The notes: generated by a model from the sequence alone, not told the origin. DNA of 64,000 nt from Xylanibacter rodentium (GCF_013166575.1 NZ_JABKKE010000012.1:1-64000); one strand, 5' to 3'; counted from the first letter of the stretch, positions 1 through 8,585 are shown. Made by a program: numbers and translations.

Positions 1-150
1 CCGAGTGATTATGTAGTTTGATTCTGTTGACTAACTTAATATATTTATTTGACTATGATTCCAGAAATGAGCGACAAGTTTTGGACACCCTACCCAACGG
101 GGCAACAAACACACAGCCCGGGGAGAGCGCAGCGGCATGTCACGGCGGCA
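1..150. repeat. Fragments of the GTTGACTAACTTA palindromic repeat family
   Basis: Positions 7-38 end in GTTGACTAACTTA (26-38) and match the right end of the complete element at 46636-46989. The rest of that copy would lie left of the window. Positions 94-138 (a GGGGCAACAAAC stretch, then AGCCCGGGG and GAGCGCAGCGGCA) match the left arm of the same element. So two partial copies sit end to end. I see no coding potential here. Confidence 0.65.
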
Positions 151-529
151 CTATGATAAAATGATGTAAATGAAAAACAAATTTAATGTCAATAACTTTA
201 CTGTTTAAAGTTAATAATATTACACCTTAAAATTAATAACTTTACCAAGTAATCTTATTGACTTCATTTTCCCGCAAAGCCACCATGACAATCCAACAAG
301 GCCGTGACTGCAAATATAAACTGTAGCAATAGTAGACTGACTTTTCCGTGTTTTCAGAGCAATTCTATTTGGTATTACAAACATTTTGTGTTTAAGTTTT
401 TACAATATACCTTGTTATTTTAGCGATTATTCCAAAGATTTTTTGTAAGTTTGCAACTGACAATCAAGCTACCTTAGGCACAACGCAGGAAGCACCGATG
501 ACACCAAAACCATCAAACGACAGAACGGA
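151..529 (+). promoter_or_regulatory. Intergenic leader and promoter of the cytochrome bd operon
   Basis: No gene is visible apart from a possible 11-residue leader peptide (498-533) whose TGA overlaps the ATG of the next gene. A Bacteroidetes -7 element TAAGTTTG lies at 446-453, which would place the transcript start near 460. The -33 element is not convincing. The AT-rich part at 185-260 carries a short direct repeat (CAATAACTTTAC / TTAATAACTTTACC). Confidence 0.5.
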
Positions 530-874
530 ATGAGCAAAACCGACAATCTGCCTCGCAGGATATACGACCTCTATGCCGACGGCTTCCGCCATATGACAAT
601 AGGACGGACGTTGTGGACGATTATCATCATCAAGCTGGTGATAATATTTGTCGTGCTCAGACTGCTGCTACTGCCTGACTTTCTTGCCAAAAACGCCGGA
701 CAAGGCTGCGAAGACGACTATGTGGCTACAGAAATGATAAAGCGTGGCGAGACTGCAGGACTGTCCGGCCGACATGGAGACAATGTCAGCCCGGAGACCG
801 GCAAAACCGGTCAAGACAACAAGAACCAAACCGATATACCGACAACTACCCATAAAAACAACAAAACAGAATAA
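530..874 (+). CDS. DUF4492 protein of the cytochrome bd operon
   Basis: A small membrane protein of 114 residues. The N-terminal 70 residues carry the DUF4492 signature (RRIYDLYADGFRHMTIGRTL) followed by one transmembrane segment at about residues 29-48 (WTIIIIKLVIIFVVLRLLLL). Proteins of this family are encoded directly upstream of cydA in Bacteroidetes. A role as a small accessory subunit of cytochrome bd is often suspected from this context, but I infer it only from position. The tail after residue 70 is polar, rich in Thr, Asn, Gly and Lys, and probably disordered. It makes this copy longer than I expect for the family. The stop is five bases before the cydA start, so the genes are almost certainly co-transcribed. 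The ATG overlaps the TGA of a possible 11-codon leader frame. Confidence 0.85.
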   Translation: MSKTDNLPRRIYDLYADGFRHMTIGRTLWTIIIIKLVIIFVVLRLLLLPDFLAKNAGQGCEDDYVATEMIKRGETAGLSGRHGDNVSPETGKTGQDNKNQTDIPTTTHKNNKTE

Positions 875-879
875 CACTT

Positions 880-2487
880 ATGACAAACATTCTCTTAAAC
901 ATCGACGCAGCCACTGTAGACTGGTCGAGAGCACAGTTTGCCCTCACCGCCATCTACCACTGGCTCTTCGTTCCGCTCACACTGGGCTTGGCACTCATCA
1001 TGGGCATCATGGAGACGTGCTACTACCGCACCCGCAAACCTTTCTGGCGCGACACGGCCAAATTCTGGCAAAAGCTCTTCGGCATCAATTTTGCCATGGG
1101 CGTGGCCACAGGCATCATTCTCGAGTTCGAGTTCGGCACCAACTGGAGCAACTACTCATGGTTTGTGGGCGACATATTCGGTGCGCCGCTGGCCATAGAG
1201 GGCATCGTGGCTTTCTTCATGGAGTCCACGTTTGTAGCCGTAATGTTCTTCGGATGGAAAAAGGTGTCGGCCGGATTCCATCTTGCCGCCACATGGCTCA
1301 CCGGGCTGGGCGCCACAATCTCGGCATGGTGGATACTCGTAGCCAACGCATGGATGCAGTATCCCGTGGGATGCACATTCAATCCCGACACGATGCGCAA
1401 CGAGATGACATCGTTCATGGAGGTGGCACTGTCGCCGTTTGCCGTCGACAAGTTCTGCCACACAGTCACGTCGGCATGGATTATCGGTGCTCTCTTTGTC
1501 GTGGCCGTGAGCTGCTACTATCTGCTGAAAGGCCGCGAGAAACAACTTGCCGTGGCAAGCATCAGAATCGGAGCCGCTGTGGGACTGGTGGCGTCGCTGC
1601 TCGCCGTGCACACGGGCGACGGCTCGGCATATAATGTGGCACAGGTACAGCCGATGAAGCTGGCCGCCATGGAGGCACTTTACGACGGCGGCCACGACCA
1701 GGGACTGACGGCCATAGCCCTTGTCAATCCGTTCCGACAGCCCGACTACAAGACAGGAGGCGAACCGCCGCTGCGCATCGCCATACCCTACGGTCTGTCG
1801 TTCCTTGCCACACGCGACATCAACGGATATGTGCCGGGCATCAACGATATAATGCGGGGCGGATATATGCTCGAGAACAACACCCGCGAGATATCCATGG
1901 ACGAAAAGATACGCCGCGGCCAGCGGGCCATACTGGCTCTGAAGGAATACCGCGAATTGGGAGCAAAGGCCCGCACGGGCGAACTGTCCAAACAGGAGAC
2001 GGCCCGCCGCGAGATACTGCGCAACGGACTGCAGCAGAACATGCCATACTTCGGATACGGATATATCAAGGACAAGGCGCAGCTCGTGCCTTACATTCCG
2101 CTGTGCTTCTATGCTTTCCGCGTGATGGTCGGACTCGGCACGCTGTTCATCGTCTTCTTCGCCGTGGTGCTGTTCGTCGTTTTCCGCAAGGACATCACCC
2201 GCTACCGCCTGCTCCACCGCACCGCCATCGTGCTGCTGCCACTGGGCTATATTGCCAGCGAATCGGGATGGCTCGTGGCCGAATTCGGACGTCAGCCGTG
2301 GGCCATACAGGACATGATGCCTACGTGGGTGGCCGTGAGCAACGTCGGTTCGGGCAGCATCATGCTTACGTTCTTCATCTTCCTCGCCCTCTTCACCACA
2401 CTGCTCGCCGTAGAGATTAGCATTCTGCTGAAACAGATAAAGAAGGGTCCGGAAAAGGAACTGCAAGAAATCAGCGACAACAAGTGA
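880..2487 (+). CDS. cydA: Cytochrome bd ubiquinol/menaquinol oxidase subunit I
   Basis: Catalytic subunit of cytochrome bd oxidase, an inner-membrane terminal oxidase that reduces oxygen with quinol electrons and is typical of microaerobic growth in Bacteroidales. The expected haem ligands can be placed by motif: His27 (ALTAIYHWLF), His194 (KFCHTVTSAW) and Met416 (FRVMVGLG). The GAPLAIEG segment with the conserved Glu is at about residues 101-108, and the GRQPW motif is at about 470-474. The segment between helices 6 and 7 (about residues 255-400) is long and charged, so this is a long Q-loop enzyme. At 535 residues it is slightly longer than the E. coli protein. It lies between the DUF4492 gene and cydB in one operon. 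Confidence 0.97.
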   Translation: MTNILLNIDAATVDWSRAQFALTAIYHWLFVPLTLGLALIMGIMETCYYRTRKPFWRDTAKFWQKLFGINFAMGVATGIILEFEFGTNWSNYSWFVGDIFGAPLAIEGIVAFFMESTFVAVMFFGWKKVSAGFHLAATWLTGLGATISAWWILVANAWMQYPVGCTFNPDTMRNEMTSFMEVALSPFAVDKFCHTVTSAWIIGALFVVAVSCYYLLKGREKQLAVASIRIGAAVGLVASLLAVHTGDGSAYNVAQVQPMKLAAMEALYDGGHDQGLTAIALVNPFRQPDYKTGGEPPLRIAIPYGLSFLATRDINGYVPGINDIMRGGYMLENNTREISMDEKIRRGQRAILALKEYRELGAKARTGELSKQETARREILRNGLQQNMPYFGYGYIKDKAQLVPYIPLCFYAFRVMVGLGTLFIVFFAVVLFVVFRKDITRYRLLHRTAIVLLPLGYIASESGWLVAEFGRQPWAIQDMMPTWVAVSNVGSGSIMLTFFIFLALFTTLLAVEISILLKQIKKGPEKELQEISDNK

Positions 2488-2527
2488 CACATCAATCCAC
2501 AACCGTTTATATTAACAATCTACATAT

Positions 2528-3670
2528 ATGACATACGAATTTCTGCAACAATATTGGTGGTTCCTCGTTTCGTTGCTTGGAGCCCTGCTCGTGTTCATGC
2601 TCTTCGTCCAGGGAGGCAATTCCGTGATTTTCTCTATCGGACGTACTGCCGAAGAGCGCCGCATGCTCGTCAACTCTACAGGACGCAAATGGGAACTGAC
2701 GTTCACCACTCTCGTAACCTTCGGAGGTGCTTTTTTCGCCTCGTTCCCACTGTTCTACAGTACAAGTTTCGGCGGAGCCTACTGGCTGTGGATGATTATC
2801 CTGTTCTCGTTTGTACTTCAGGCGGTGAGCTACGAGTTCCAGAACAAACTGGGCAATCTGCTCGGCCCGCGCACGTTCCAGTGGTTTCTCGTTGTCAACG
2901 GCGTAGTTGGTCCGCTGCTGCTCGGCGGTGCTGTGGCCACATTCTTCAACGGTTCCAACTTCCTTATAGACAAGGACAATATGGTGAGCGGCATACAGCC
3001 GGTGATAAGCCGGTGGGCCAACTCCGGTCACGGCCTCGATGCCCTGCTCGACCCGTGGAACCTTGTGCTCGGATTTGCCGTATTCTTCCTTGCAAGATGC
3101 CTCGGACTGCTTTACTTCATGAACAATATCGATGATGAGGACATACGCTGCCGCTGCAGTGTACGCCTGGTAGGGACGGCCATACCGTTCGTTATACTCT
3201 TTGTGGCGTTCCTCGTGCGCACGCTTCTCAAGGACGGCTATGCCGCTGATCCTACCACGGGGCTAATTACGATGGAACCTATGAAGTATCTGAACAATCT
3301 TGTCGACATGTGGTATGTGTCGGTAGTGCTGCTCGCTGGTGTAGTATCGGTGCTCTACGGCATCGTGCGTACCATTGTCAGCCGCACATATATAAAAGGC
3401 ATATGGCCGGCCGGCATCGGCACGGTGCTCACCGTTCTTGCACTTATGCTATGTGCCGGATGGAACGACACGGCCTACTATCCATCCGCCGCCGACCTGC
3501 AGAGTTCGCTGACCATATCCAATTCGTGCAGCAGCGAATTCACACTGCACACCATGGCCATAGTGAGCTTTTTCATACCGATTGTACTCGCATACATAAT
3601 ATACGCATGGCGGTCAATCGACAACCGTAAGATTACGAAAAAAGAAATGGCGGAAGACGAGGCTTATTGA
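2528..3670 (+). CDS. cydB: Cytochrome bd oxidase subunit II
   Basis: Second large subunit of cytochrome bd oxidase, a polytopic membrane protein that partners CydA. The 380-residue sequence starts with a hydrophobic helix after MTYEFLQQYWWFLVSLLGAL and keeps a conserved N-terminal pattern (FVQGG, later RKWELTFTTLVTFGGAFFASFPLFY). The remaining sequence is a series of hydrophobic helices with short loops and ends in a charged Lys/Glu tail. It begins 40 bases after cydA and is the last gene of the operon. A terminator hairpin follows within 65 bases. Family assignment is firm from both sequence and position. Confidence 0.96.
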   Translation: MTYEFLQQYWWFLVSLLGALLVFMLFVQGGNSVIFSIGRTAEERRMLVNSTGRKWELTFTTLVTFGGAFFASFPLFYSTSFGGAYWLWMIILFSFVLQAVSYEFQNKLGNLLGPRTFQWFLVVNGVVGPLLLGGAVATFFNGSNFLIDKDNMVSGIQPVISRWANSGHGLDALLDPWNLVLGFAVFFLARCLGLLYFMNNIDDEDIRCRCSVRLVGTAIPFVILFVAFLVRTLLKDGYAADPTTGLITMEPMKYLNNLVDMWYVSVVLLAGVVSVLYGIVRTIVSRTYIKGIWPAGIGTVLTVLALMLCAGWNDTAYYPSAADLQSSLTISNSCSSEFTLHTMAIVSFFIPIVLAYIIYAWRSIDNRKITKKEMAEDEAY

Positions 3671-3692
3671 CCGGCTGTGCCTGTATAAAACG

Positions 3693-5162
3693 TCATACAA
3701 GCACCCATGGCTCTCTATCGGGCACATGGGTGCTTTTTATCTTCCATTCCTGAGGATACAGATTGTTGGCACGGTTTCCGATGTTCTTCACAAAACCGAG
3801 CACGGCATCGTGCCAGGCGACAAGAACAAAGCCCATCGGAGTGTCGGGCGGAAGGGCGACTGTCTCACGACGCAGATAGGCAACGGCCTGCGTGTATGTG
3901 AGCGGGACTACGGGAAAAGCATCAGGACAAAGCACCGAAGACAAGGCAAGAGAATGATTAGGAACGATATCGTGCCCCTTGACATTGCCGAGAGTGACGC
4001 CCGCCGAAAGAACACGGAGCGACAGAGAAGCGGCATCGTACAACCTGGCAAGATGCGGAGTAAGCGCCAAGACACAGACATCGGACTGCCGGAGAGCCGG
4101 CTCGATATGCTCATCTCCGGATACAAAAGATGTCCATCCGGAAACAATCTTTTCAATATCCCTTGACACCAAGGATGCAGCAATGGCCTTATCTTTTCGT
4201 TTTTTGTTGCCATTGTCATATTTATCCTGCACATACCGCTTCCCTTTTCGGAGGATTATAGGAGACTCTGCGTCAGGTGATTTCCGCAACACTGCCATAA
4301 AAAGACCTTCGCCACGGGTACATCCGGGGATAAAACGGTATACGGGAGCGGTAAAGTCTGCAAGCAGAGAACCACATATCCCCCACCCTTCAGACACCGG
4401 AACAGCAACCGGCATACCACCAAGTTCGTCGACAATCCACCTGATATTTTCCTCGTTCTCGGTGGCGTTGAATGTACATGTGGAGTATATCAGCAGGCCG
4501 CCCGGACGCAGACATTGCCAAGCATCTGCAACAATCTCACGCTGGAGCCGGCTGCAAGCGTCAACATTCTGCGGACTCCACTCTTCTACCGCTCCTTCAT
4601 CCTTGCGAAACATCCCTTCTCCCGAACACGGAACATCACATAGAATCACATCGAAATCAAGACCCGAACGGACATAGTCACGGGGATAGTTGTTGGTAAC
4701 TATTACATCGGGCGAGCCCCATTTCATCATGTTCTCGGCAAGAATATTTGCCCGGGCACGCACCGGTTCGTTGCTCATCAGTATACTACCTTCGGGTAAG
4801 GCGCTCGCTGCCGCAGTCGACTTGCCACCGGGAGCGGCACACATGTCTAGCATAAGTACAGGCGTAGAGACAAGACTGCGCAACACGTGGTGGACAAACA
4901 TGGACGATGCCTCCTGCACATAATAACAACCGGCATGCAGAAGCGGGTCGAACGTAAAATCAGGACGCTGCGGAAGATAACGGCCGTCGCCACACCATGG
5001 AACATTTACGGCTGTGCCCGCCACCGAACGGCCGCGGCTCTTCAGCCTGTTGATACGTATGCTTACGGGAGCTTCCTCGTTGAGTCCGTCTGAAAAACGG
5101 GCGTATAGTTCGTCGCCCATCAGGCGGCTGGTATATCGGATAAAACTGTCTGGCAAGTTCAT
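3693..5162 (-). CDS. NSUN/RsmF-type rRNA (cytosine-C5) methyltransferase
   Basis: A SAM-dependent RNA m5C methyltransferase of the NOL1/NOP2/Sun family, 489 residues, in the RsmF-like size class. Visible motifs are the SAM-binding loop DMCAAPGGKSTAAA, the motif IV cysteine in CDVPCSGEGMFRKD, and the catalytic motif VI cysteine in YSTCTFNATENEENI. A C-terminal region of about 170 residues, resembling the RsmF RNA-binding extension, follows the catalytic domain. The substrate is probably 16S or another rRNA. The exact position cannot be read from sequence. It is transcribed convergently with cydAB and divergently from the gene at 5282. A possible minus-strand -7 element TAACTTTG lies at 5191-5198. 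Confidence 0.9.
   Translation of the reverse strand: MNLPDSFIRYTSRLMGDELYARFSDGLNEEAPVSIRINRLKSRGRSVAGTAVNVPWCGDGRYLPQRPDFTFDPLLHAGCYYVQEASSMFVHHVLRSLVSTPVLMLDMCAAPGGKSTAAASALPEGSILMSNEPVRARANILAENMMKWGSPDVIVTNNYPRDYVRSGLDFDVILCDVPCSGEGMFRKDEGAVEEWSPQNVDACSRLQREIVADAWQCLRPGGLLIYSTCTFNATENEENIRWIVDELGGMPVAVPVSEGWGICGSLLADFTAPVYRFIPGCTRGEGLFMAVLRKSPDAESPIILRKGKRYVQDKYDNGNKKRKDKAIAASLVSRDIEKIVSGWTSFVSGDEHIEPALRQSDVCVLALTPHLARLYDAASLSLRVLSAGVTLGNVKGHDIVPNHSLALSSVLCPDAFPVVPLTYTQAVAYLRRETVALPPDTPMGFVLVAWHDAVLGFVKNIGNRANNLYPQEWKIKSTHVPDREPWVLV
3700..3739 (+). terminator. Rho-independent terminator after cydB
   Basis: AGCACCCATG (3700-3709) pairs perfectly with CATGGGTGCT (3725-3734), followed by a T-run (TTTTT). 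The hairpin lies inside the 3' end of the convergent methyltransferase gene, so the last codons of that gene and the cydB terminator share the same DNA. Confidence 0.85.
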
Positions 5163-5186
5163 CGCATTCGTTTTTTGTCATTGAAT

Positions 5187-5219
5187 GTTGCAAAGTTAGA
5201 AAAAAAAATCGCATCTTTG
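5187..5219. promoter_or_regulatory. Divergent promoters of the methyltransferase gene and the sigma factor cluster
   Basis: On the minus strand TAACTTTG lies at 5191-5198, reading into the methyltransferase gene. On the plus strand CATCTTTG at 5212-5219 is preceded 21 bases earlier by GTTG (5187-5190), reading into the gene at 5282. The plus -7 element deviates at its first base from TAnnTTTG. Confidence 0.5.
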
Positions 5220-5281
5220 CAACTTATTCAATACTACTTACGTCTAACAGACAAATAAAAACAATATAAAGAAAGACAACA

Positions 5282-6133
5282 ATGAAAAATTATCTTATAG
5301 CATTGGTCATAACGGCAGCCATGACGGCAAGCGCCTCTACAGTGCAACAAATGCACAGGCACACCCCGCGCACGACGATAACCGACGACGGACAGACAAC
5401 AGACAACAACCGGAAAACCGCGAAAAAAAACACCTCCGAAGGTAATACTGACGCTGCCACGGTAAAACAAGGCACCACTGACACACACGATTTCACAGTT
5501 AAGAAGAGCACAAAGCACAGTGCCAAGGCAAAGAACAGTTCAAGAACAACGCTGACAACCGATACCGACAACACAGACGGGAACAACGATGGCATAGAGG
5601 CTTACTCTGATACATCGTCGACAAACTTTGACAGCATATACGGACAGCACCAATATTCATATCAGGTAAATATGGACGAGGACAGTCTCAACCATATGAT
5701 GAACGGTTTGTCATGGATAAGCAGCGGCATGGTGAACACACTGCTGATACTGCTCATCATCTTTGTGATATCGCCCGTGGCTATACTCATCGTATTGTTC
5801 TACTTCATATACAAAAGCCGTAAGCAGAAACTGCAACTTGTAGAAATGGCAATAAAGAACGGACAGCCGATACCCGACATGTTCAACAACAAACCGTATG
5901 CAACATCCAACGATGACATTCTATGGCGCAAGGGTATCAAGAATGTCTTTGTCGGTATAGGACTGATGTTCCTCTTCGGCTTCATGGACATTTCCACAGG
6001 CATCGGTATAGGATTCCTCGTACTGTTTTATGGCGCGGGACAAGCTGTAATCGCCCGCACATCGCAAAAGAGACATGACAACCCGAATGACAGGAACAGT
6101 GTAAATGACAGCGACGATTTTGAGAATTTCTAA
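5282..6133 (+). CDS. DUF6249-type membrane protein next to an ECF sigma factor
   Basis: A 283-residue protein with a signal peptide-like N-terminus (MKNYLIALVITAAMTASAS). A long low-complexity region (about residues 25-125) rich in Thr, Asp, Asn, Ser and Lys follows. Then come a strongly hydrophobic segment (VNTLLILLIIFVISPVAILI, about 156-178) and a second pair of hydrophobic stretches near 225-258. The part between the helices (SRKQKLQLVEMAIKNGQPIP) is typical of DUF6249 proteins in Bacteroidales, often found with a sigma factor and a DUF5056 protein, as here. Function is unknown. By context it could be a membrane partner of the sigma factor or a member of its regulon. Confidence 0.75.
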   Translation: MKNYLIALVITAAMTASASTVQQMHRHTPRTTITDDGQTTDNNRKTAKKNTSEGNTDAATVKQGTTDTHDFTVKKSTKHSAKAKNSSRTTLTTDTDNTDGNNDGIEAYSDTSSTNFDSIYGQHQYSYQVNMDEDSLNHMMNGLSWISSGMVNTLLILLIIFVISPVAILIVLFYFIYKSRKQKLQLVEMAIKNGQPIPDMFNNKPYATSNDDILWRKGIKNVFVGIGLMFLFGFMDISTGIGIGFLVLFYGAGQAVIARTSQKRHDNPNDRNSVNDSDDFENF

Positions 6134-6194
6134 CACCGCTGAACCATAACGGAAAAAACATCAAGCAGCAGACAGACCAACCGGAACTGAAAAA

Positions 6195-6734
6195 ATGGAC
6201 AAGCTGAACGACATAACCCTTGTCACACAAGTGGCTGTATTACACGACAAACGGGCCTTTGACAGGCTTGTGAGGAAGTATCAGTCGCCCGTACGACGGT
6301 TCTTCCTGAGCCACACATTGGGAAATGTCCAGCTGAGCGACGACCTTGCACAAGACACATTTGTCAAGGCATACGTCAACATAACGAAATTTCGCGGGCT
6401 ATCCAGCTTCCAGACATGGCTGTTCAGAATAGCATACAACGTTTTCTACGACTATACACGCACACACCATGTCAGCGACGACATAGACACTGCTGTGGCT
6501 ACACGGCCCGACACCGCCTCAACGGACAGCAACCTGAAAATGGACATATACGACGCTTTGGCAAGGCTGAAAACCGTGGAACGATCGTGTATAACACTAC
6601 AACTGATTGACGGACAGCCAATAGACAAGATTGCAGAAATAACAGGAATGCCGCTGAACACGGTGAAATCACACCTATCGAGAGGTAAGGAGAAACTTGC
6701 AACATATTTAAAAAACAACGGATATGACAGATAA
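6195..6734 (+). CDS. ECF-type RNA polymerase sigma factor
   Basis: A 179-residue sigma-70 family protein of the extracytoplasmic function class. Region 2 spans about residues 20-90 (DRLVRKYQSPVRRFFLSHTL, then the DDLAQDTFVKAY segment and FQTWLFRIAYNVFYDYTR). Region 4 is C-terminal (DALARLKTVERSCITLQLID followed by the helix-turn-helix IAEITGMPLNTVKSHLSRGK). No region 3 is present, as expected. The gene overlaps the following DUF5056 gene by 11 bases, so the two are translationally linked. That suggests the downstream protein controls the sigma factor. The promoter sequence recognised cannot be deduced here. Confidence 0.93.
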   Translation: MDKLNDITLVTQVAVLHDKRAFDRLVRKYQSPVRRFFLSHTLGNVQLSDDLAQDTFVKAYVNITKFRGLSSFQTWLFRIAYNVFYDYTRTHHVSDDIDTAVATRPDTASTDSNLKMDIYDALARLKTVERSCITLQLIDGQPIDKIAEITGMPLNTVKSHLSRGKEKLATYLKNNGYDR

Positions 6735-7086
6735 CGACAACATAATTATAGAACAACTGTTCAGCGAAGCACGCAAGACAGAGATTGAGGACAACGGATT
6801 CAGCCACCGCGTAATGCGCAGTCTGCCTGATACTATCGCGCCAATATCGCGCCACACCATTATCATTTCGCGCTTATGGACGTTTTTTTGCGTGGCCATC
6901 GGTCTTGCGTTCTCGTTCGCTTTCCATTTTTGGGAACTGGCGGCAACATACATTGAAGTGTTTGTGCGCACATTGCCAACATACGACACGCCAGGCATTT
7001 GCTATGCACCGATGACCATAGTCATGGTTGTCGCATCTGCTTTCGGCATATACAAATGGGTAGACACTGGACGAATGCCAGTGTGA
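6724..7086 (+). CDS. DUF5056 protein, possible anti-sigma or sigma partner
   Basis: A 120-residue protein whose start lies within the sigma factor gene (11-base overlap). The N-terminal half is soluble (IEQLFSEARKTEIEDNGFSHRVMRSLPD) and resembles the short cytoplasmic domain of Bacteroidales DUF5056 proteins. Two hydrophobic segments follow, at about residues 46-68 and 95-112. The arrangement of cytoplasmic domain plus membrane helices, translationally coupled to an ECF sigma factor, is that of an anti-sigma factor. No zinc-binding anti-sigma motif is visible, so this remains inference. It is the last chromosomal gene before the accessory region that starts near 7087. Confidence 0.75.
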   Translation: MTDNDNIIIEQLFSEARKTEIEDNGFSHRVMRSLPDTIAPISRHTIIISRLWTFFCVAIGLAFSFAFHFWELAATYIEVFVRTLPTYDTPGICYAPMTIVMVVASAFGIYKWVDTGRMPV

Positions 7087-7100
7087 CATAAGCAAAAAGG

Positions 7101-7140
7101 GGCTGCCGATATTTCGACTTTTCGAATATTCCGGTGAGCC
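7101..7140. repeat. Pair of degenerate ISL3 terminal repeats facing each other
   Basis: GGCTGCCGATATTTCGA (7101-7117) resembles the IS left end GGCTCATCCGACATTTCGAG. TCGAATATTCCGGTGAGCC (7122-7140) resembles the right end. The two form an imperfect hairpin 27 bases before the intact IS. It could be a deleted older copy, a mini-element, or simply the terminator of the preceding operon. Confidence 0.5.
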
Positions 7141-7167
7141 AAACAAGGGCGGATAGGAAAAGAAAAA

Positions 7168-8490
7168 GGCTCATCCGACATTTCGAGTGATGCGACAGTC
7201 GTGCAGTGCATATAGCCTTAGTTTGAAATACCTTTCATCTCTAAAGCCATATGCATTGCGTTTCATTACTTTTATCTTGTTGTTTATCCCTTCTACTTTG
7301 GCTGTTGAGATATGACAATCATACCATGATAGTATTCCTCTTCTGTAAGCCAATACAGTCATAACCATCTTTTGTAACTGGGGTATTTTACTTTCCCTTG
7401 CCTGATCCACCCAATCCGCCAAGACCTTTTCCGCATCCTCCTTACATCCCTGCGCCCAGATTTCCCTCAGCTGTTCTTTCAGATAATAAGCCTTTGACAG
7501 AGGCTCGTTCATTGCCAGGGCATTTTCCAGCCTCGTCTTGTATTTCGAGTCATAGATGTCAGCGCCATTCCCAAGCAGCAGATATCTGGTTCCCTTGAGC
7601 ACCTTGCGTTTGTTGATGTCCTTTTCCATATTATACTGCATTCGCCGTATATCGTCAAGTTTGTCATTCATCAGCTTTACAACATGAAAATGGTCAAATA
7701 CGTGTATGGCATTCGGGCAGTTGTCAAGAACAGAGCTAATGAAAGCTGCGGACAAATCTGTTGCTACATATTTGATTGATATATTCTTGCGCCTTACCTT
7801 CTTCCAGAAATCCGCCAATGCTTCAACCCCCTTGCCTTCACCGACATAGAGGATGCGGCCACTGAGCAGGTCTACTACAATCGTCTTGTATATATGACCT
7901 TTCTTGACTGCGAACTCGTCTATGCCGATACATTCCACCCCATCAAGAGATGGAGGGGAATAGTGGCTTTCAAGATACCGTGAATGTATCTCTTTTACCA
8001 TGTCCCAACTTATGTCCAGCCTTGCCGCAGCGTCTTTCAGGGTCATGGATCGCAATAAGTCTACCACATGTTTTGCAAAACGGTGGGTGTAGGAACAACT
8101 GCCTGTCGCAAACGGTATGTTTTCCTGTTGGTCGTAATCGCAGCCATCGCATTTGCACTTGTAGCGTTGAACTTTCATACGTATGATGATTTTCTTGCCT
8201 CCTATAGGCAAACCAAGGAAATCCCTTGTACGGTATCCGTTCTTGACCAAATTGCACTTTCCGCATTTGGGACAAGTCTTTTGAGGCTTTTTGCTTTGCA
8301 CATGAAGAATAATTGTATTACCTTTGTATTCCTCTCTTGTACATTCAAGGCTATATAGGCCCCATGCATGATATAGAAAACTGCTGTTCATTTTTATATA
8401 TTTGTTTGTGGTTATTCAAATATACAAAAACTTCGGCAGTTTTCTTTTATTTTTTTTATTGACTTTATCACTCGAAATGTCGGATGAGCC
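7168..8490 (-). mobile_element. ISL3-family insertion sequence, 1323 bp
   Basis: The ends are perfect 23-bp inverted repeats: 7168-7190 begins GGCTCATCCGACATTTCGAG, and 8468-8490 is its exact complement. One transposase gene fills the interior. The flanking eight bases (AAGAAAAA left, AAATAAAG right) do not match, so I see no clean target duplication. The transposase stop codon lies inside the left terminal repeat. The intact ends and open reading frame suggest a recent insertion. Confidence 0.88.
7171..8391 (-). CDS. ISL3-family transposase
   Basis: A 406-residue DDE transposase. The N-terminus has zinc-finger cysteines of the ISL3 type (CPKCGKC at about 40-46 and CKCDGC at about 79-84). 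A helix-turn-helix-like segment (LKDAAARLDISWDMVKEIHSRYL) is at about 118-140. The catalytic triad can be placed at Asp158 (CIGIDEFA), Asp212 (YVATDLSAAF) and Glu368 (STAKVEGINNKIK). The reading frame is full length and uninterrupted. Its last seven codons (ITRNVG and stop) are encoded by the left terminal inverted repeat. The start at 8391 is the first ATG and lies about 77 bases inside the right end. Confidence 0.93.
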   Translation of the reverse strand: MNSSFLYHAWGLYSLECTREEYKGNTIILHVQSKKPQKTCPKCGKCNLVKNGYRTRDFLGLPIGGKKIIIRMKVQRYKCKCDGCDYDQQENIPFATGSCSYTHRFAKHVVDLLRSMTLKDAAARLDISWDMVKEIHSRYLESHYSPPSLDGVECIGIDEFAVKKGHIYKTIVVDLLSGRILYVGEGKGVEALADFWKKVRRKNISIKYVATDLSAAFISSVLDNCPNAIHVFDHFHVVKLMNDKLDDIRRMQYNMEKDINKRKVLKGTRYLLLGNGADIYDSKYKTRLENALAMNEPLSKAYYLKEQLREIWAQGCKEDAEKVLADWVDQARESKIPQLQKMVMTVLAYRRGILSWYDCHISTAKVEGINNKIKVMKRNAYGFRDERYFKLRLYALHDCRITRNVG

Positions 8491-8585
8491 AAATAAAGAC
8501 TGTGGCATTGAAAGGTCGTTCATCAATGAATGGAGGGCTTATCTCACAGACAACAAATAGTTGAACATATAACTAATTTTGAAAT

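Noticed and set aside
744..1634. 296-codon frame overlapping cydA
   Set aside because: Arg/His-rich out-of-frame shadow of the cydA coding sequence.
1156..2502. 448-codon minus-strand frame opposite cydA
   Set aside because: His/Cys-rich antisense shadow. The plus strand is clearly cydA.
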